Assembly (NCBI GenBank): GCA_036417435.1
Contig: CM070913.1
Span: 91,937,373 to 92,001,372 of the forward strand
DNA: 64,000 bases
DNA from: Inia geoffrensis
Lineage: Eukaryota > Chordata > Mammalia > Artiodactyla > Iniidae
Direction of reading: 5' to 3'
This document shows positions 1 to 11,839 of this stretch, piece after piece; the stretch's first letter is position 1, and the number at the start of each line of letters is the position of its first letter. The notes beneath the pieces are model-generated. The model was given only the letters and a program-made list of their open reading frames with translations, did no database searches and was not told the DNA's origin. Both the position numbers and the translations under genes were made by a program.

Positions 1-539
1 AAATTATCCCGGTATACTTAAAGAGTCCGGCTCATTGACTTATAATACAGTTCATTTATAAAAACCAAACTTATTTCACAGATGACAGCAGCTGCTTGAA
101 ACACTCTTTAAAGTGAAGGTGGCCTACAAATTATCCACTGGTTTCAAGTGAAACAAATTATTCATGAGGAGTGCAGTGTCAGCAGGAAAGAGGCTACATA
201 TTCATCCCCGACAGGGGCAGTGGGGAGACTGTATCTCTTATGTGATAATGATTTCAACACTTCAAGATGGGGAAGCAATGATTTGATGGGGAAAGGGAAG
301 TGCCAAGGGAGGCGACAGGTCCACGGTAGCAGAGAAATGTCACGCATAATATATAAAAAAGCATTTCAGGGCTACTGATTCACCTCTTTACAAGAGGTAA
401 AGTGGGTATTTCGATAGCTTTGTAACAAGTTATTAGGAATTTCGCACCGAAAAAGAACATGCTGTTATTATCTCATAGTTGCTGTGACTGAGGAGTGTAG
501 GTGTGGCTGCGCTGAGTCCTCTACGAATGTAATCAGGTG
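1..539. other. unassigned non-coding sequence
   Basis: I recognise no repeat family or gene here. Open frames on both strands are short and overlap each other, which fits chance. The sequence is moderately AT-rich. Confidence 0.5.
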
Positions 540-541
540 TC

Positions 542-572
<31 letters not shown>

Positions 573-587
573 TGCGCGCGCTGTGTG
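540..587. repeat. (GT)n microsatellite with GC-alternating end
   Basis: About 13 uninterrupted GT units run from 542 to 568, followed by a cgcgtgcgcgcg segment. The whole stretch alternates purine and pyrimidine, so it is a likely polymorphic dinucleotide repeat and could form Z-DNA under supercoiling. Confidence 0.9.
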
Positions 588-1664
588 CCCCCAGCAGAGC
601 CACTTGTTGCATCAAGCCCACAAGAGGATCCTAGCAAGATGAGTGTTACAGTACTGCGTTATATAAACCTGTGCGTCCCATCGCTCGGCTGTCTGCTGTC
701 GGTTAGAAGCAGATTGCAGTCCCTGCTGCACCCCGACACTTGGGGAGGAGGTCACACGAGATGTAAACATCAGGAAGTGTGAGCAGGGCCCCCTGAAGAA
801 TCCGCCCCAAGGAGAAAGGCGAAAAAATTACACTGGGGGAGGAAAAGGAAGCCAAGAAGGGAAGAACAGAGTAATAGAGATAAAAGTTGCAAGAAAGTAG
901 CTCAAAAACATGGGTTACTTCTGGATATCTGAGACTCTGGTACAACGTAAAGGAAGAAAACAGCACTCTTAACAAATGCCAGGAAGAAAGCCTCAGCCCT
1001 TATTTTGTTTAGTGTAAAACAGACCGGCACCAAGCACTAACCAAAGGAGTTCCCAGCCACTTCAGAGGAAAGAGCTTTTATCTTTTTCTCCCCAAGAAAG
1101 CCCAGTCAAATATGGTTTCCCTCACTGGTTTGCATTTGCATCTCAGCTCTCTGAGAGGCCCACCAGCTCCATGCAAAGAGACCTGCCCCTCCTAATCTCC
1201 TGTAACAGCTGAGCGACCCTGCCCTAGAGGGGTACTCGGGGGCCTTAGGGTGAGGCTGCTGATGGAAGCATCTAAGCTGTTTTCTGCGGTTCCCATGGAG
1301 TTGTCGACAGGGAGGTCCAGCAGCTTGGCGTGACCCCAGGAGCCCCGCAGTGTCGGGCTGGGGACAGAGGAAGAGGACGTGAGGACATAAAGTGATATCG
1401 TGAATGGCCACGGAAAGCCCAGAGGGGAGAAAGAGCTGGCAGGGCACAGAGAGCAGGGAATGAAGAAGGCTGGGGCAGGATGACAGAAACTGTGCCAGAG
1501 TTAGAAGAACACCGGGCGGGAGCCACAGCCCCTCCCCAGCCTGCATCCCATGCATCCCAGTCGGAGTTACTGATGCAGTGATTCAGCTCGAAGAAGCCCC
1601 AGGCTGACCAGCCCAGCTCTGCAGGGGCACATCCCCCCAGGATATCACTCTCCCAACACAGGGA
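588..1664. other. unassigned non-coding sequence
   Basis: A 149-codon minus-strand frame at 1106-1555 is the longest open frame here. It is leucine/proline-rich, overlaps an 84-codon frame on the same strand in another phase and has no recognisable domain. I treat it as chance. Confidence 0.5.
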
Positions 1665-1678
1665 TGCTATTTTCTTTT

Positions 1679-2014
1679 TAATTCTTTTTATCTATTTATT
1701 TATTTTTGACTGCGTTGGGTCTTCGTTGCTTGCGCGGGCTTTCTCTAGTTGCGGCGAGCGGGGGCTACTCTTCGTTGTGGTGAGCGGCCTTCTCATTGCG
1801 GTGGCTTCTCTTGTTGTGGAGCACATGCTCTATGCGCACGGGCTTCGGTAGTTGTGGCACACGGCCTCAGTAGTTATGGCTCGTGGGCTCAGTAGTCCTG
1901 GCACACGGGCTCAGTTGCTCCACGGCATGTGGGATCTTCCTGGACCAGGGCTCAAACCCGGGTCCCCTGCGCTGGCAGGCAGATTCTTAACCACTGCGCC
2001 ACCAGGGAAACCCC
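1679..2014 (-). mobile_element. CHR-type tRNA-derived SINE, long form
   Basis: Read on the minus strand this is a complete SINE. It starts with the CHR head (ccctggtggcgcagtggtta), passes the tRNA-like region with its B-box-like segment, has a body of repeated 'cacaactac...gagcc' units and ends in an AAATAAAT-rich tail at 1679-1710. It is flanked by a near-perfect 14-bp target-site duplication, tgctattttctttt at 1665-1678 and tgctactttctttt at 2015-2028 (one mismatch). The length of about 335 bp identifies the long CHR form. The 65-codon frame inside it is not a gene. Confidence 0.93.
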
Positions 2015-2028
2015 TGCTACTTTCTTTT

Positions 2029-4230
2029 GAGATCCTTTTCCCTTCATGACCACTGGTGGTTTCTCAAAAGGGCTTCCCTTTGGGAAGATGACTTCCCAAG
2101 AGCTTCCTTTCTCACTGAACCCTGAAAGGAAAATTAGGACATCACTACCCCAAAGCAGGAGCCATGCACCTTTGAGTCTATGTGCAATGATCATATCACA
2201 GAGTGAAAATAGTTCTCCTTTGTAAATCCTCTAATAAATTAAATGGCTGAAAGGGTAGCTTGGCATCTTGGAGTACACTCAATAGATGGAACTGCAAACC
2301 TGGTCTCTGCGTCTCCACCCAGAAATCAGTCATGTTATAAGAGCAGAGAATCACCCACCTCGTTTCACCAACTTTCTAGTCCATTTTGAAAGGTAAAATG
2401 TCTTTCATCCTTTGATTCTGGGGGCAACTCGAAAATAAGCATGGAATTCACTACCATGGGTTCCGCATGCCCTTGGCAGGGATTTAGCAGCAGGCAAAAA
2501 GATTCATGGATCTTCTCTAAGCAATGCTGGGAACAGTTGAGTTGGGTGGCCAGGACGGGATATTAATGATTACAAGGCCAGTCTCACACAAGGTAGCTTC
2601 CTCGGAGCTCGGAAGGCACATACACGTGCCCTATGTCACAAGAGAGGCAAGCACTCGAGTGACCTGATATGGCTCAGCCAACAGGGGTGAAACAGCTCAG
2701 AGCTGGGCTCCCCACCGAAGGACATCTTTCGGTCCCCTTCATCAGGTCCAGAGAGCAGCCCATTGGCCATTTCATCTGAGCAAGGGCACAATGGAGACGA
2801 TGGTCTCCAGTGGTGGCCAGGAGGATGACACGAGCTGTCATCGGGGGATAATTTGGTGCCAAGAGGGTGGGTCCTGTAGGCAGAATCAACCCAAGGAACG
2901 ACATAGGAGCTTCAGAGACCAGAGTAAAAAGATGACTTCGTATTGCTTGGCTGTATTCAAATTCAAAGTGTCTAAAGTAATGGTCGCTACACTTTTTAAA
3001 CACTGTGAAAGAAACCCATTTTACAATCTTCCCCCGGTGTCAGCATTGCCCTTCCTGGCTTCCTGTGTTCAGGTGGGTCCAAGTTCAGTTCTGACCAAGC
3101 ACAAGTGCCCGTGGGGACACCCTCCAGTCACGGCCGCGGTGGGCAGCAGAGTTGGCAACACCATTGATAAGAAGGCCCAGCGTTAATCAGTTTTTATTCC
3201 CACTGTGATTTTTACCAAATATGGAGGAAACCGAGCTCCTCCTGTTACTTCCTTGTCTGAATGAGATGCTCAAGTTCAGAGCTTCTCTTGGAAGCGAGCC
3301 TGCACTGCATTGACTTACAGGAAAACGGGCTGCGATCCATAACCCCACGATAGGAAATTGAATGACATTAAGGTAATGTCACAGTAAGGGATGCGTGGAA
3401 TACAATCCATTCAATTATCGCAAGTTCAACTTTAATCTGAGAGAAACTTCTTAATTGCCTTGGCTGGACGGCAGGTAATGGAAAGTTTAAATTGGCTTTG
3501 GACTTTTATTTTATTTATTGTGAGATAACTGATTTCCAATATGGGACTTCCTTCAGAGGAACAATAAATTACTTTCTGAAATATAGATTATGCCAATAAT
3601 GGATGAGCTAGATATAAATGGAATTCCAGCATCTTTGGAATGTACCTTGTGTGCATTTTTCTAGAAATTGGAAGAAAAGAGGGCACTATTGTGGTGAAAT
3701 AAAACAGTATCGCTGACATATAATTATACACTCTAAAAATGAGTGGCCAGTGCTGACTAAACAGAAACGCAGAAGTTGAGTATTCTCAAGAAGTTGAAAT
3801 CCTCAAACGTTAAAAGAATGACGAAAAACATGAACCCTTCTTGTTTATAAAATAACCGAGTACCAACACCGAGGATATTAAAGGTCATTCTTTTCTGGGC
3901 CCTTTAAGATATGGCAGAGCTAGTCAGGGTCCTGAGAACACAGGGGAGGTAAAGTCAGTAGTTTCCACAAACAGGCACTCAGCATTCGCCCTTTTATTCT
4001 ATTTTCTGAAAAAGTACAACGAAAACCCAAAAAGAAAACGTTCTCTAAACAAAGCACCCATTGTTGTTCCCATTTGCTCCATGGATGCAGGAAGAATTCA
4101 TCGGTGGAATGCATTGTTTCTTTATTTGGTTTGAGGGTAACACTTGGTGAATCTTTCTGGACGGAAAAAAAGTGAAGCTCAGATTTTATTCTAGAAATAA
4201 GAAGAGGTGCCAAAGTATTTCAAATTTTAT
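2029..4230. other. unassigned non-coding sequence
   Basis: A 131-codon plus-strand frame (2791-3186) overlaps a 109-codon minus-strand frame and has no recognisable domain. The remainder is AT-rich and unassigned. Confidence 0.5.
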
Positions 4231-4234
4231 TTTC

Positions 4235-4560
4235 TCCATCCAAAAAAAAATTTATTGAGTGCCTACTCTATACGTGGGCACTTCTCCACACACTAGGAAA
4301 AGGGCAGTGCATGAAATGGACAAAACTGACATCCTATGAAGCTTGTCTGCTAATGGGATGGACAGAGCATTATTGAAAAGATGTCATAATATGTTAAAAG
4401 GTGATACATGCTATGTAGAAAAATATGTTGGAAAGGGGGTCAGGGAGTGCTAGGATGAGGGTGGAGGGCTGCAATTTTAGATAAGACGGTCAGGGAAGGT
4501 CTTGCTGAGAAGATGACATTCAAGCCAAAATTTTAAGTGGGTGCAGAAGACCATACAGAA
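4235..4560 (-). mobile_element. L2 LINE, 3' end relic
   Basis: The plus strand reads the antisense of the L2 3' end: an 'attgagtgcctact' start near 4253, then a 'ggtgatacatgctatgtagaaaaat' type block and a 'ggtcagggaaggtcttgctgagaagatgacatt' type block. This order is diagnostic for L2 on the minus strand. The copy is old and diverged. Confidence 0.75.
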
Positions 4561-4590
4561 ATCTGGGGGTATAGATTTTGCAGATAGACG

Positions 4591-4766
4591 CAGGTGTTCT
4601 CAAACTTGGCACTATTGTGGGGACTGTCCTATGCATCACAGAGATCTAGTAGCATCGCTGTTTTCCATCCACTATATCCCAATAGCATCTCTCCCCCGTT
4701 GTGACAAAAATATCTCCAGACATGGTAAAATGTCCCTTGGGAGGCAAAATCACCGTTGACTGAGAG
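4591..4766 (-). mobile_element. MER20, hAT-Charlie non-autonomous DNA transposon
   Basis: The sequence matches MER20 in reverse: 'ggtgttctcaaacttggcactatt' at the left end, a central 'ctgtcctatgcatcacagag', then 'ccagacatggtaaaatgtcc' and 'gaggcaaaatcaccgttgac' at the right. There is a short internal deletion and moderate divergence. The 8-bp target duplication is not clear. Confidence 0.8.
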
Positions 4767-4779
4767 GCAAGGAAGCATG

Positions 4780-5580
4780 GGCGATGCTTTCCAAGAGCGA
4801 CAAGGAGGGTGGTTTGCCCAGAGTAGAGTGAGCATGAGGGATTCATAGGAGACAAGGTCAGCGAGATGACGGAGGGACACCCACCCAAGGTCCCAGGGGC
4901 CACACTGAGACGTTGGCTTTTCTTCTGCCTGAGATGAAACGTCACTGGAAGCCTTCTAGTGGAAGGACACCCTGATCTGCGTTACATTTTAACTGCGTCA
5001 CCCAGGCTGCTGTGGAAGCAAACGGTACAGGAACAAGGGTGAAAACAAGCCCAGTGTGGGGTTATGAAAAAACTCGAGAGAGGAGGTGAAAGTGGCTTGG
5101 AGCCCAGTGGTTTTATGGTGGAGGAGGTGGGAAGTGGGCAGTTCTCAGACCTAGTTTGAAGAAAGAGCTGATGGGAGTTTTGGATGCATATGAATGTGAT
5201 GCTGATTTCCTCGTGGAGCCTCCGTATCTTCGAACGATCATTCTAGATCAGGGGAGCTTGATCTCTTGGACTCATGGATCAAAGACAGTCCAGAGGGACA
5301 AGAGAATGAAAGCTCTCGTGTGTGGTAGCTGATTGGAGCCAGCAAAGGCCAGAGGGGTTGTGCGCTGAGGACACATTTACAGGCAGGGGCAGCCGATATC
5401 ACTTCAAAACCTGACCCTTCACTGCCTCCAAGGCAGAGCTAGACTCAGGCTGCCGTTCCCAGGAAGGGCAAGCTCCGCAGGGTCACAGCTCTGAGGTGCC
5501 CACCCTTGAACGGTTAGGAACGTCTTAGCGATGCCAAGGAAGAGAGAATCACACACCTCATCTCCCCTGTGATGAGCCCA
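4780..5580. other. unassigned non-coding sequence
   Basis: No repeat family recognised. The short open frames overlap on both strands. Confidence 0.45.
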
Positions 5581-5582
5581 GT

Positions 5583-6002
5583 TGTTTGTATCCTCCCCTG
5601 AAAATACATTCAAATCCTAACCCGTGGTACCATAAATGTGGCCATATTTGGAAATAAAGTCATACAAGATTAGGGTGGGCCCTCATCCAGTGACTATCGT
5701 CCTTATAAGAAGAGGACATTTGGATACAGAGACACAGACACAGAGGGGAAAGATGGCCACGTGAAGAATTAAGTCTTGAGCAACTACAAGCCAAGGAGCG
5801 CCAAAGGTTACTGGCCAGGAGCAGACACTGGAAGAGGCAAGGAAGCATGTTATCCTGTAGAGTCTTTGGAGGGAGCAGGGCCCCGCTGACACCTTGATTT
5901 TGGATGTCAAGCCTCCAGAACTGTGAGAGAATAAGTTTCTGTTGTTTTAGGCTTCGCACTTTGTGGTAGTTTGTTACGGCAACCCTAGGGAACTAATACA
6001 TC
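5583..6002 (+). mobile_element. MaLR-type LTR (MLT1-like)
   Basis: The body contains 'aaatgtggccatatttggaaataaagtcat' and 'cctccagaactgtgagagaataag', and the end reads 'gtagtttgttacggcaaccctagggaactaataca'. This succession is diagnostic for an ERVL-MaLR LTR in plus orientation. No internal MaLR sequence is seen beside it, so it is probably a solo LTR. The exact subfamily is not assigned. Confidence 0.85.
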
Positions 6003-6004
6003 TC

Positions 6005-6715
6005 CTTACCCAGAGAAGTCTGGTTTGACAAATTATTGAAGGAAATATGAATTGGCCCTTAGTTAAGTCTCGACGGACACTGCCTTATCTCTCCTTCTTG
6101 TTCTTGTAGGCACAGATGTGGGGAGAAATCCAGTAACAATAGAATACATGGAAGATTCCAGAAGACATGCTTCAAGCAATGCACAATGGAAAAAAAATTT
6201 TAAACACCTAGGATATTAAGGCTAGAAACTTTGAAGGCGGTGAAGATGATTGGATTGTCTAAGAAGAAAAGCTAATGTTTAAGGTAGATAAATCTTTTTA
6301 GCTGTAGGTAGATGAAGCACTGCTGCAGACAAGGGCACGGATGGACATGCTTCTCCCCACCCTCAAACTCTACCAATAAATAGAGAAAATTACCCAAATC
6401 ACTGAAAAATGGCTTTAAAATTTTGGCTGTGGCAATTACCCAATAGATATAAAAGTAAGCACCAAACACTTCATTTCCAGAAAGTCTATAAAATAAGTGC
6501 TCCTTTTCCCCAGGTAGTGGAATTAGAGTGATTTTCATCATTATATTGTGCTTTCTATTGTGTGTCTCCCAAAACAATGGACATAGGTTACTTTTATGAT
6601 CAGAAAAAATGGACGCTATAACGTACGTGGCCCGTCGGCCTCTACTGGGGTACGAGTAGGGCTGTGCATCTTGCCCAGCAAGATACTGCCATGAAAGAAC
6701 CTAAGGGATTTCCAG
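6005..6715. other. unassigned non-coding sequence
   Basis: AT-rich sequence with no recognised family. A 101-codon minus frame (6272-6577) shows no domain. Confidence 0.4.
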
Positions 6716-6719
6716 AGAC

Positions 6720-7198
6720 TCAGAGCACTCACTGTTGCTTCTTTTCTTACGATGCTGTGCTGGACATCTTCTATTTGCCCCTCCAGGTCCAAGCTCTACT
6801 CTTCTCTGCCTGACGCTGTACCCTTAATTATTGCATCAGTGGGCTCCCTTGGACTCTGGCTTCCTGTTGGGTTTGGCCAATGGTAGCCAGATGGTTGGGA
6901 AGAATGAATCCAAGGTATCTGTGGTTACAGCTCCCTCCTTGCTGTTCACCATGGGTTATCTGTTTCCTCTGCCAAAAGCCACAGGTCCCATCAGGTGGCC
7001 CTCTCTAAAGCCACACTATTCAGGATCTGGCACCACTTCCTTCCCTTGCCCCTCCAGGTATAGGGATAGTAATAGGTCCCCCACGTCAAAGGTCCCAAAG
7101 CACCACAGCATCCCATACCCTTGCTGGTTTCTCTCCATCTGGGTCTCCTCAACGGCTATTTCATGTACCTTCTGTTTCCTTCTAGGACCCTGAATAAT
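6720..7198 (+). mobile_element. ancient L1M-like 3' UTR relic
   Basis: Features such as 'ggctcccttggactctggcttcctgttgggtttggccaatggtagc', 'ccccttgcccctccagg(t)atagggatagtaat' and an end of 'ttccttctaggaccctgaataatgca' resemble an old L1M 3' UTR in sense orientation. Divergence is high. The 120-codon frame across it (6831-7193) is a read-through of this repeat. The family assignment is from memory. Confidence 0.5.
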
Positions 7199-7199
7199 G

Positions 7200-8674
7200 C
7201 AACGTTCATACATTAATTTCATGCATTTTCTAAACCTAGGAAAGGATGAAAAGTTGGGCTTACCCTACCCTACAGGGTTTAGTCCAGCTACGAGGACATG
7301 GTTTACATCTCCTTCCTTCCTGGACGCTGCTAGCTTCAGAGTTGCCTTAAAGAAGCAAACAGAAGCACACAACACAGAAACACATTTGGTTTTTAAAATA
7401 AAGCTTGTTAAATAAAAAGAATTCCAACAAATTCTGTAGCTGGAGGCCTTCTGCCATATTGACAGGCACCAGAAACACCACGGCAGCTGTTTCTGAAGTT
7501 TGCAGCCTTTCAAACTTCTACGGGGGCTGGTGGCATGACTGACAGCTCGTCTGCAACCTGGGAGAGGCCAGAGTGTTTCCATTCTGCTCATTTCAATTCC
7601 AAGGACCATCACCAGCAGACTGACAAAAATGAAAGCAGGAATTAGAGTTGCCCCTTACAGGCAGGTAATTTGGGATGAGAGATTTAGACTGAAGGTTTGG
7701 CAAAGGACTCTAATGGTTTAAAGTCCACGAGGCAAGTATACACCATGCCTTTGCTTTTTTTTTTCCCTAACGTACCCAAAATGAGTCATAAGACAGGAGG
7801 GAAGCATAGGTAAAGATAATAATGACATAAGTCCAGAGGGATGAGGACACGGTAGAATGTGAGACACTATTGTCCATATCACCTAGTGTTTTCTGACCAT
7901 TAGAAATCTGGAAAGATGGATTAGATGTACTTTTTCCTATTCCTCTTTCTAAGTACAGCTACATTGTATGGACATTGCATATGTAACAAGCACAAGGAGA
8001 CTCTGAACGGTCAAGAGAAGAAGGTAGATTTCACATGGACCTCGAGACCAAGGATCAACAGAATGGTCATTTTCCTGGGTTTTCTTTATGTCTCATAAAT
8101 ACCAGGTTGCTTAGTTCTAAAGAAGCTGGCAACAGGAAATGCCAGTGGGTGTAGAGACAAAAAGACCCCAGTAAGTTTTCTCTGTTTAGGCAAAGGAACA
8201 GAAAAGGGGCAGTCTACCAAGATAGAAAACCTTCAGACAATTACTACACTGCTCCAGCCACATATCACAGAAAAAAACTGTGGCCTCACACCCCCCACCA
8301 CCAGCAAAGGTTGAGTGGAGAGCCTAGATTTCCAGCCTCATCTGGCTGAAATGAGGTGTCCCGATGCCTCTGTGGGACTAGTGCCAGAGAAGGCCAAGTG
8401 CGGGCCTGGACGTCCATAGCTTCCAGGGTCAGCAAGGCCAGCCTCCCCACACTGTCAATGGATGAGCAGCAGTAATGAGGTAGACCTCCCCCTCCTAGAA
8501 AAAATGGTATCAGTGGAGGTCTGAATTCCCACCCCCACCCAGCATTAATGACGAGCCTTTCCGCCCAGGTGTCAAAGGACACTGAGTGAGGAATCTGGAC
8601 AGACAGGAGGCAATGCTACTTGCCCCCACCCCACTGGAATTCTGTCAGAGGAATCCTACTAAAACAGGAGATTT
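7200..8674. other. unassigned non-coding sequence
   Basis: Short chance frames only; a 115-codon minus frame (7265-7612) has no domain. Confidence 0.4.
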
Positions 8675-8686
8675 AAACAAGATCCA

Positions 8687-9065
8687 GGGGATTCCCTAGT
8701 GACGCAGTGGTTGGGAATCCACCTGCTAATGCAGGGGATGCAGGTTTGATCCCCGGTCTGGGAAGATCCCACATGCTGCGGAGCAGCTAATCCCGTGTGC
8801 CACGACTACGGAGCCTGCACTCTAGAGTCTAAGCACCACAACTACTGAGCCCACGAGCCACAACTGCTGAGCCTGTGTGCCACAACTACTGGAGCCCGCA
8901 CGCCTAGAGCCCATGCTCTGCAACAAGAGAAGCCACCGCAATGAGAAGCCTGCACACTGCAACGAAGGGTAGCCCCTGCTCGCCGCAACTAGAGAAAGCC
9001 CACGTGCAGAAACAAAGACCCAACACAGCCAAAAATAAATAAAAAATAAATAAATTTATTTTAAA
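8687..9065 (+). mobile_element. CHR-type tRNA-derived SINE, long form
   Basis: A complete plus-strand copy. The head is 'ggggattccctagtgacgcagtgg', followed by the tRNA-like region, several 'cacaactactgagcc' body units and an AAATAAATAAA tail. The target-site duplication is aaacaagatcca at 8675-8686 and aaacaagattca at 9066-9077 (one mismatch). At about 380 bp it is the longest SINE in the window because it carries extra body units. Confidence 0.93.
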
Positions 9066-9640
9066 AAACAAGATTCAAAGTCAGGGCATAATACCTAATG
9101 TGACCAGATTTCAATAAAAAATCCTTCATCATATAAAGAATTAGGAATACATCAACGTGAATGAGATAAAACAATAGAGACCAACGTCTAGATGACACAG
9201 GATTTTAGAGCAGCCATCATAAAAATGCTTCAACAAACAGTCACAAACAGACTTGAAACCAATGAAAAATAGAAAACTTCAGCACATAGATATAAAGTCT
9301 TAGCAAAGAAGTAGAAGGTGTAGAGTAGAACCGAATAGAAACTTTAGAACTGGAAAATAAGTGAAATGAAAAAGCTCAATCAATGGGCTCAACAGAAGAA
9401 TGGATGGGACAGAGGGAGGAATCAATTGACTGTGAAATAGAACAATAGAAATCACCTAATTGAAACAGAGAGAATAATAGACTAAAAATAGAGATAGTGG
9501 GACTATAATAAGAGATTTAATATTTGTGTCATTGGAGTTCTAGAGAAGAGAAGAGAGGTGAGGCTGAGAAAGTATTCCAGCAAATAATGGCTCAAAATTT
9601 CCCCAATCTGGCAAAAACAAAAACAAAACCAAACAAATGA
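9066..9640 (+). mobile_element. decayed L1 ORF1/HAL1-type sequence
   Basis: Decayed blocks such as 'ttttagagcagccatcataaaaatgctt', 'aagtgaaatgaaaaagctcaatcaatgggctcaac', 'gaaatagaacaatagaaatcacc' and 'ttggagttctagagaag...gtattccagcaaataatggctcaaaa' follow the order of an old mammalian L1 (or HAL1) ORF1 coding strand. No open frame survives. The long SINE at 8687 inserted at its left part. Confidence 0.6.
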
Positions 9641-9850
9641 ACATCTGGCCAATCTTTTTAGGGCATCATCACTGAAATGAGTCAGTTCAACTATGTCCCA
9701 CTCCTGTATCACTCTGCAAAGACTCAGATTGCTGAAAGAGAGCATGATGACACTAGAATGGATTACATGCTCATTTATGGTGAGAGAGACCCTCACACAA
9801 GACCACATGCAATAAGGAAGAGCTCGTTCTTCAAAAAAGAAATTGGAGTG

Positions 9851-10216
9851 TGTCTTAGTCCATTAGGGCTACTATAACAAAAATATCATAGAATATCATA
9901 ATGGCTTAAACTACACATCTATTTCTCACAGTTCTGTAGGCTGGGAGTCCAAGAGCAAGTCATCGGCAGATCGTGCGTCTGGTGAGGCACACTTCCTGGT
10001 TCACAGATGCCATCTTCTTGCTGTGTCCTCACCTGGTGGAAGTGATGAGGGAGCTCCTTGGGGTCTCCTTCATAAGAGCACTAATCCCATTCGTGAGGTC
10101 TTCACCCTCATGACCTAATCACCTCCAGAGGTCCCACCTCCCAACACCATCACATTAGACATTGGGATTCCAACATATGAATTTTGGGGGGATCACAAAC
10201 ATTCAGCCCATAACAG
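9851..10216 (-). mobile_element. MaLR LTR (MST/MLT1-like)
   Basis: The plus strand starts 'tgtcttagtccattagggctactataacaaaa', continues with 'ttctcacagttctgtaggctgggagtcc' and 'tgtcctcacctggtggaag', and ends 'cacaaacattcagcccataaca'. This is the reverse complement of an ERVL-MaLR LTR of the THE1/MST/MLT1 group. It looks like a solo LTR. Confidence 0.9.
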
Positions 10217-10790
10217 AGAGCTACTGCTCAAAGAACTGGAATGGATGCTGGTAGGCTAAAGTAGGCTGTCCGCACAACCCAGGAAACATGTCAGTGTGAC
10301 CAGTTATCACTACGCAAGTGTAGCATTTCAGATCAACCATAGGTGAGAGATGAACATGTTCAATAACTTTACTAGTTGGAAGGACAGGGATTTAATATGA
10401 ATCAATGACTTTCACAGCTTTTTGTGGCTGTAAGAAAAGGCAAGGAGGAAAAAAGGAACATCATAAAAACAGGATTGCCTTTTTGCCTGGGCAAGAGTTT
10501 TCTGGCGGCAGTTGTTAAGAACCCAGTTTGTTGTTCCAGATGCAATACCTAATCTCTTCCACTGTTCAAAGCATCACATGAGTCAAAGATGGAGATAGAG
10601 ATGGTGTTGGAGACAGAGTTGTTCCTGCAGAGAGATGGAGAGAGCCAGAGGCAAAATGCACATTTATTTGTATCTGTCTGTCCAGTTTCCTTCTGGAAAC
10701 AGGGTCCATGCCCTTGTGGTTGGGATAACCTAGATGAAAAGGCAGTTTGCCCACTGCTGAACTCCCAATAGCCAGAATAGTACCTGGAAC
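10217..10790. other. unassigned non-coding sequence
   Basis: Nothing recognised. Mutually overlapping short frames on both strands at 10549-10794 are shadows of each other. Confidence 0.4.
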
Positions 10791-10805
10791 TCAAAAAACA
10801 CTTTT

Positions 10806-11137
10806 AAAAAAATGAATTTATTATTTATTTATTTAGTTTTGGTTGTGTTGGGTCTTTGTTGCTTCACAGGCTTTCTCTAGTTGCAGCGAGTGGGGGCTAC
10901 TCTTCGTTGCGGTGTGCGGGCTTCTCATTGTGGTGGCTTCTCTTGTTGTGGAGCGTGGGCTCTAGGCGCGTGGGCTCAGTAGTTGTGATTCATGGGCTCC
11001 AGAGTGCAGGCTCAGTAGTTGTGGGGCAAGGGCCTTGTTGCTCCTCAGCATGTGGGATCTTCCCGGACCAGGGATTGAACCCGTGTCCTCTGCATTGGCA
11101 GGCGGACTCTCAACCACTGCGCCACCAGGGAAGTCCC
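10806..11137 (-). mobile_element. CHR-type tRNA-derived SINE, long form
   Basis: A complete minus-strand copy. The tail is T-rich on the plus strand ('tttattatttatttattta' from 10817), then the 'ggttgtgttgggtctttgttgcttc' body, and the head 'accactgcgccaccagggaagtccc' ends near 11137. Flanks tcaaaaaacacttt (10791-10804) and tcagaaaacatttc (11138-11151) are a diverged target duplication. Confidence 0.92.
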
Positions 11138-11249
11138 TCAGAAAACATTTCTTAAATGGTTCCTGAACAAATACCCAGACTGACAACTAGTAGCCCCACA
11201 TGGACCACTGATTTTTTACTTTTATTTCGTTTTCTTTTTTTCCTATTTA

Positions 11250-11425
11250 TTAGAGTCTATCTTTTTGACTTTTTATTTTATATAGGAGTATAGTTGATTA
11301 ACAATGTTGTGTTAGTTTCAGGTGTAGAGCAAAGTGATTCAGTTATACATATACATGTATCTATCCTCTTCCAAATTCTTTTCGCATTCAGACTGTTACA
11401 TAACCATTGATTAGATTCTAACAGG
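11250..11425 (-). mobile_element. L1 3' UTR fragment
   Basis: 'ataggagtatagttgattaacaatgttgtgttagtttcaggtgtagagcaaagtgattcagttatacatata' is the reverse complement of a cetartiodactyl L1 3' end. It is diverged and severely 5'-truncated. Confidence 0.75.
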
Positions 11426-11528
11426 TTCCTTTAAACTGGGTATAATGTTTGCGTGGAAATTGAATCAGTACCATTTTCCTGTTTAAGAGTGGGAAGAGAT
11501 CTCTCTTGAACTGCTGGTCTCATATCTT

Positions 11529-11824
11529 TTTTTTTTTTTTTTAACATCTTTATTGGGGTATAACTGCTTTACAATGGTGTGTTAGTTTCTACTTCATAAC
11601 AAAGTGAATCAGTTATACATATACATACGTTCCCATATCTCTTCCCTCTTGCATCTCCCTCCCTCCCACCCTCCGTATCCCACCCCTCTAGGTGGTCACA
11701 AAGCACCGAGCTGATCTCCCTGTGCTACGCGGCTGCTTCCCACTAGCTATCTACCTTACGTTTGGTAGTATATATATGTCCATGTCTCTCTCTCGCCCTA
11801 TCACAGCTCACCCTTCCCCCTCCC
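11529..11824 (-). mobile_element. 5'-truncated L1 (296 bp) with perfect target duplication
   Basis: A T-run at 11529-11543 is the poly(A) tail of a minus-strand L1. It is followed by 'aacatctttattggggtataactgctttacaatggtgtgttag', the L1 3' UTR in reverse, running to 11824. The 15-bp duplication ctggtctcatatctt flanks it perfectly at 11514-11528 and 11825-11839. The intact duplication and long tail mark this as one of the younger L1 insertions here. Confidence 0.95.
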
Positions 11825-11839
11825 CTGGTCTCATATCTT

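Noticed and set aside
1106..1555. 149-codon minus-strand frame as a possible gene
   Set aside because: No domain, overlaps another frame on the same strand, no splice or promoter context that I can support.
2791..3186. 131-codon plus-strand frame
   Set aside because: No recognisable domain and overlaps a 109-codon frame on the other strand; compatible with chance.
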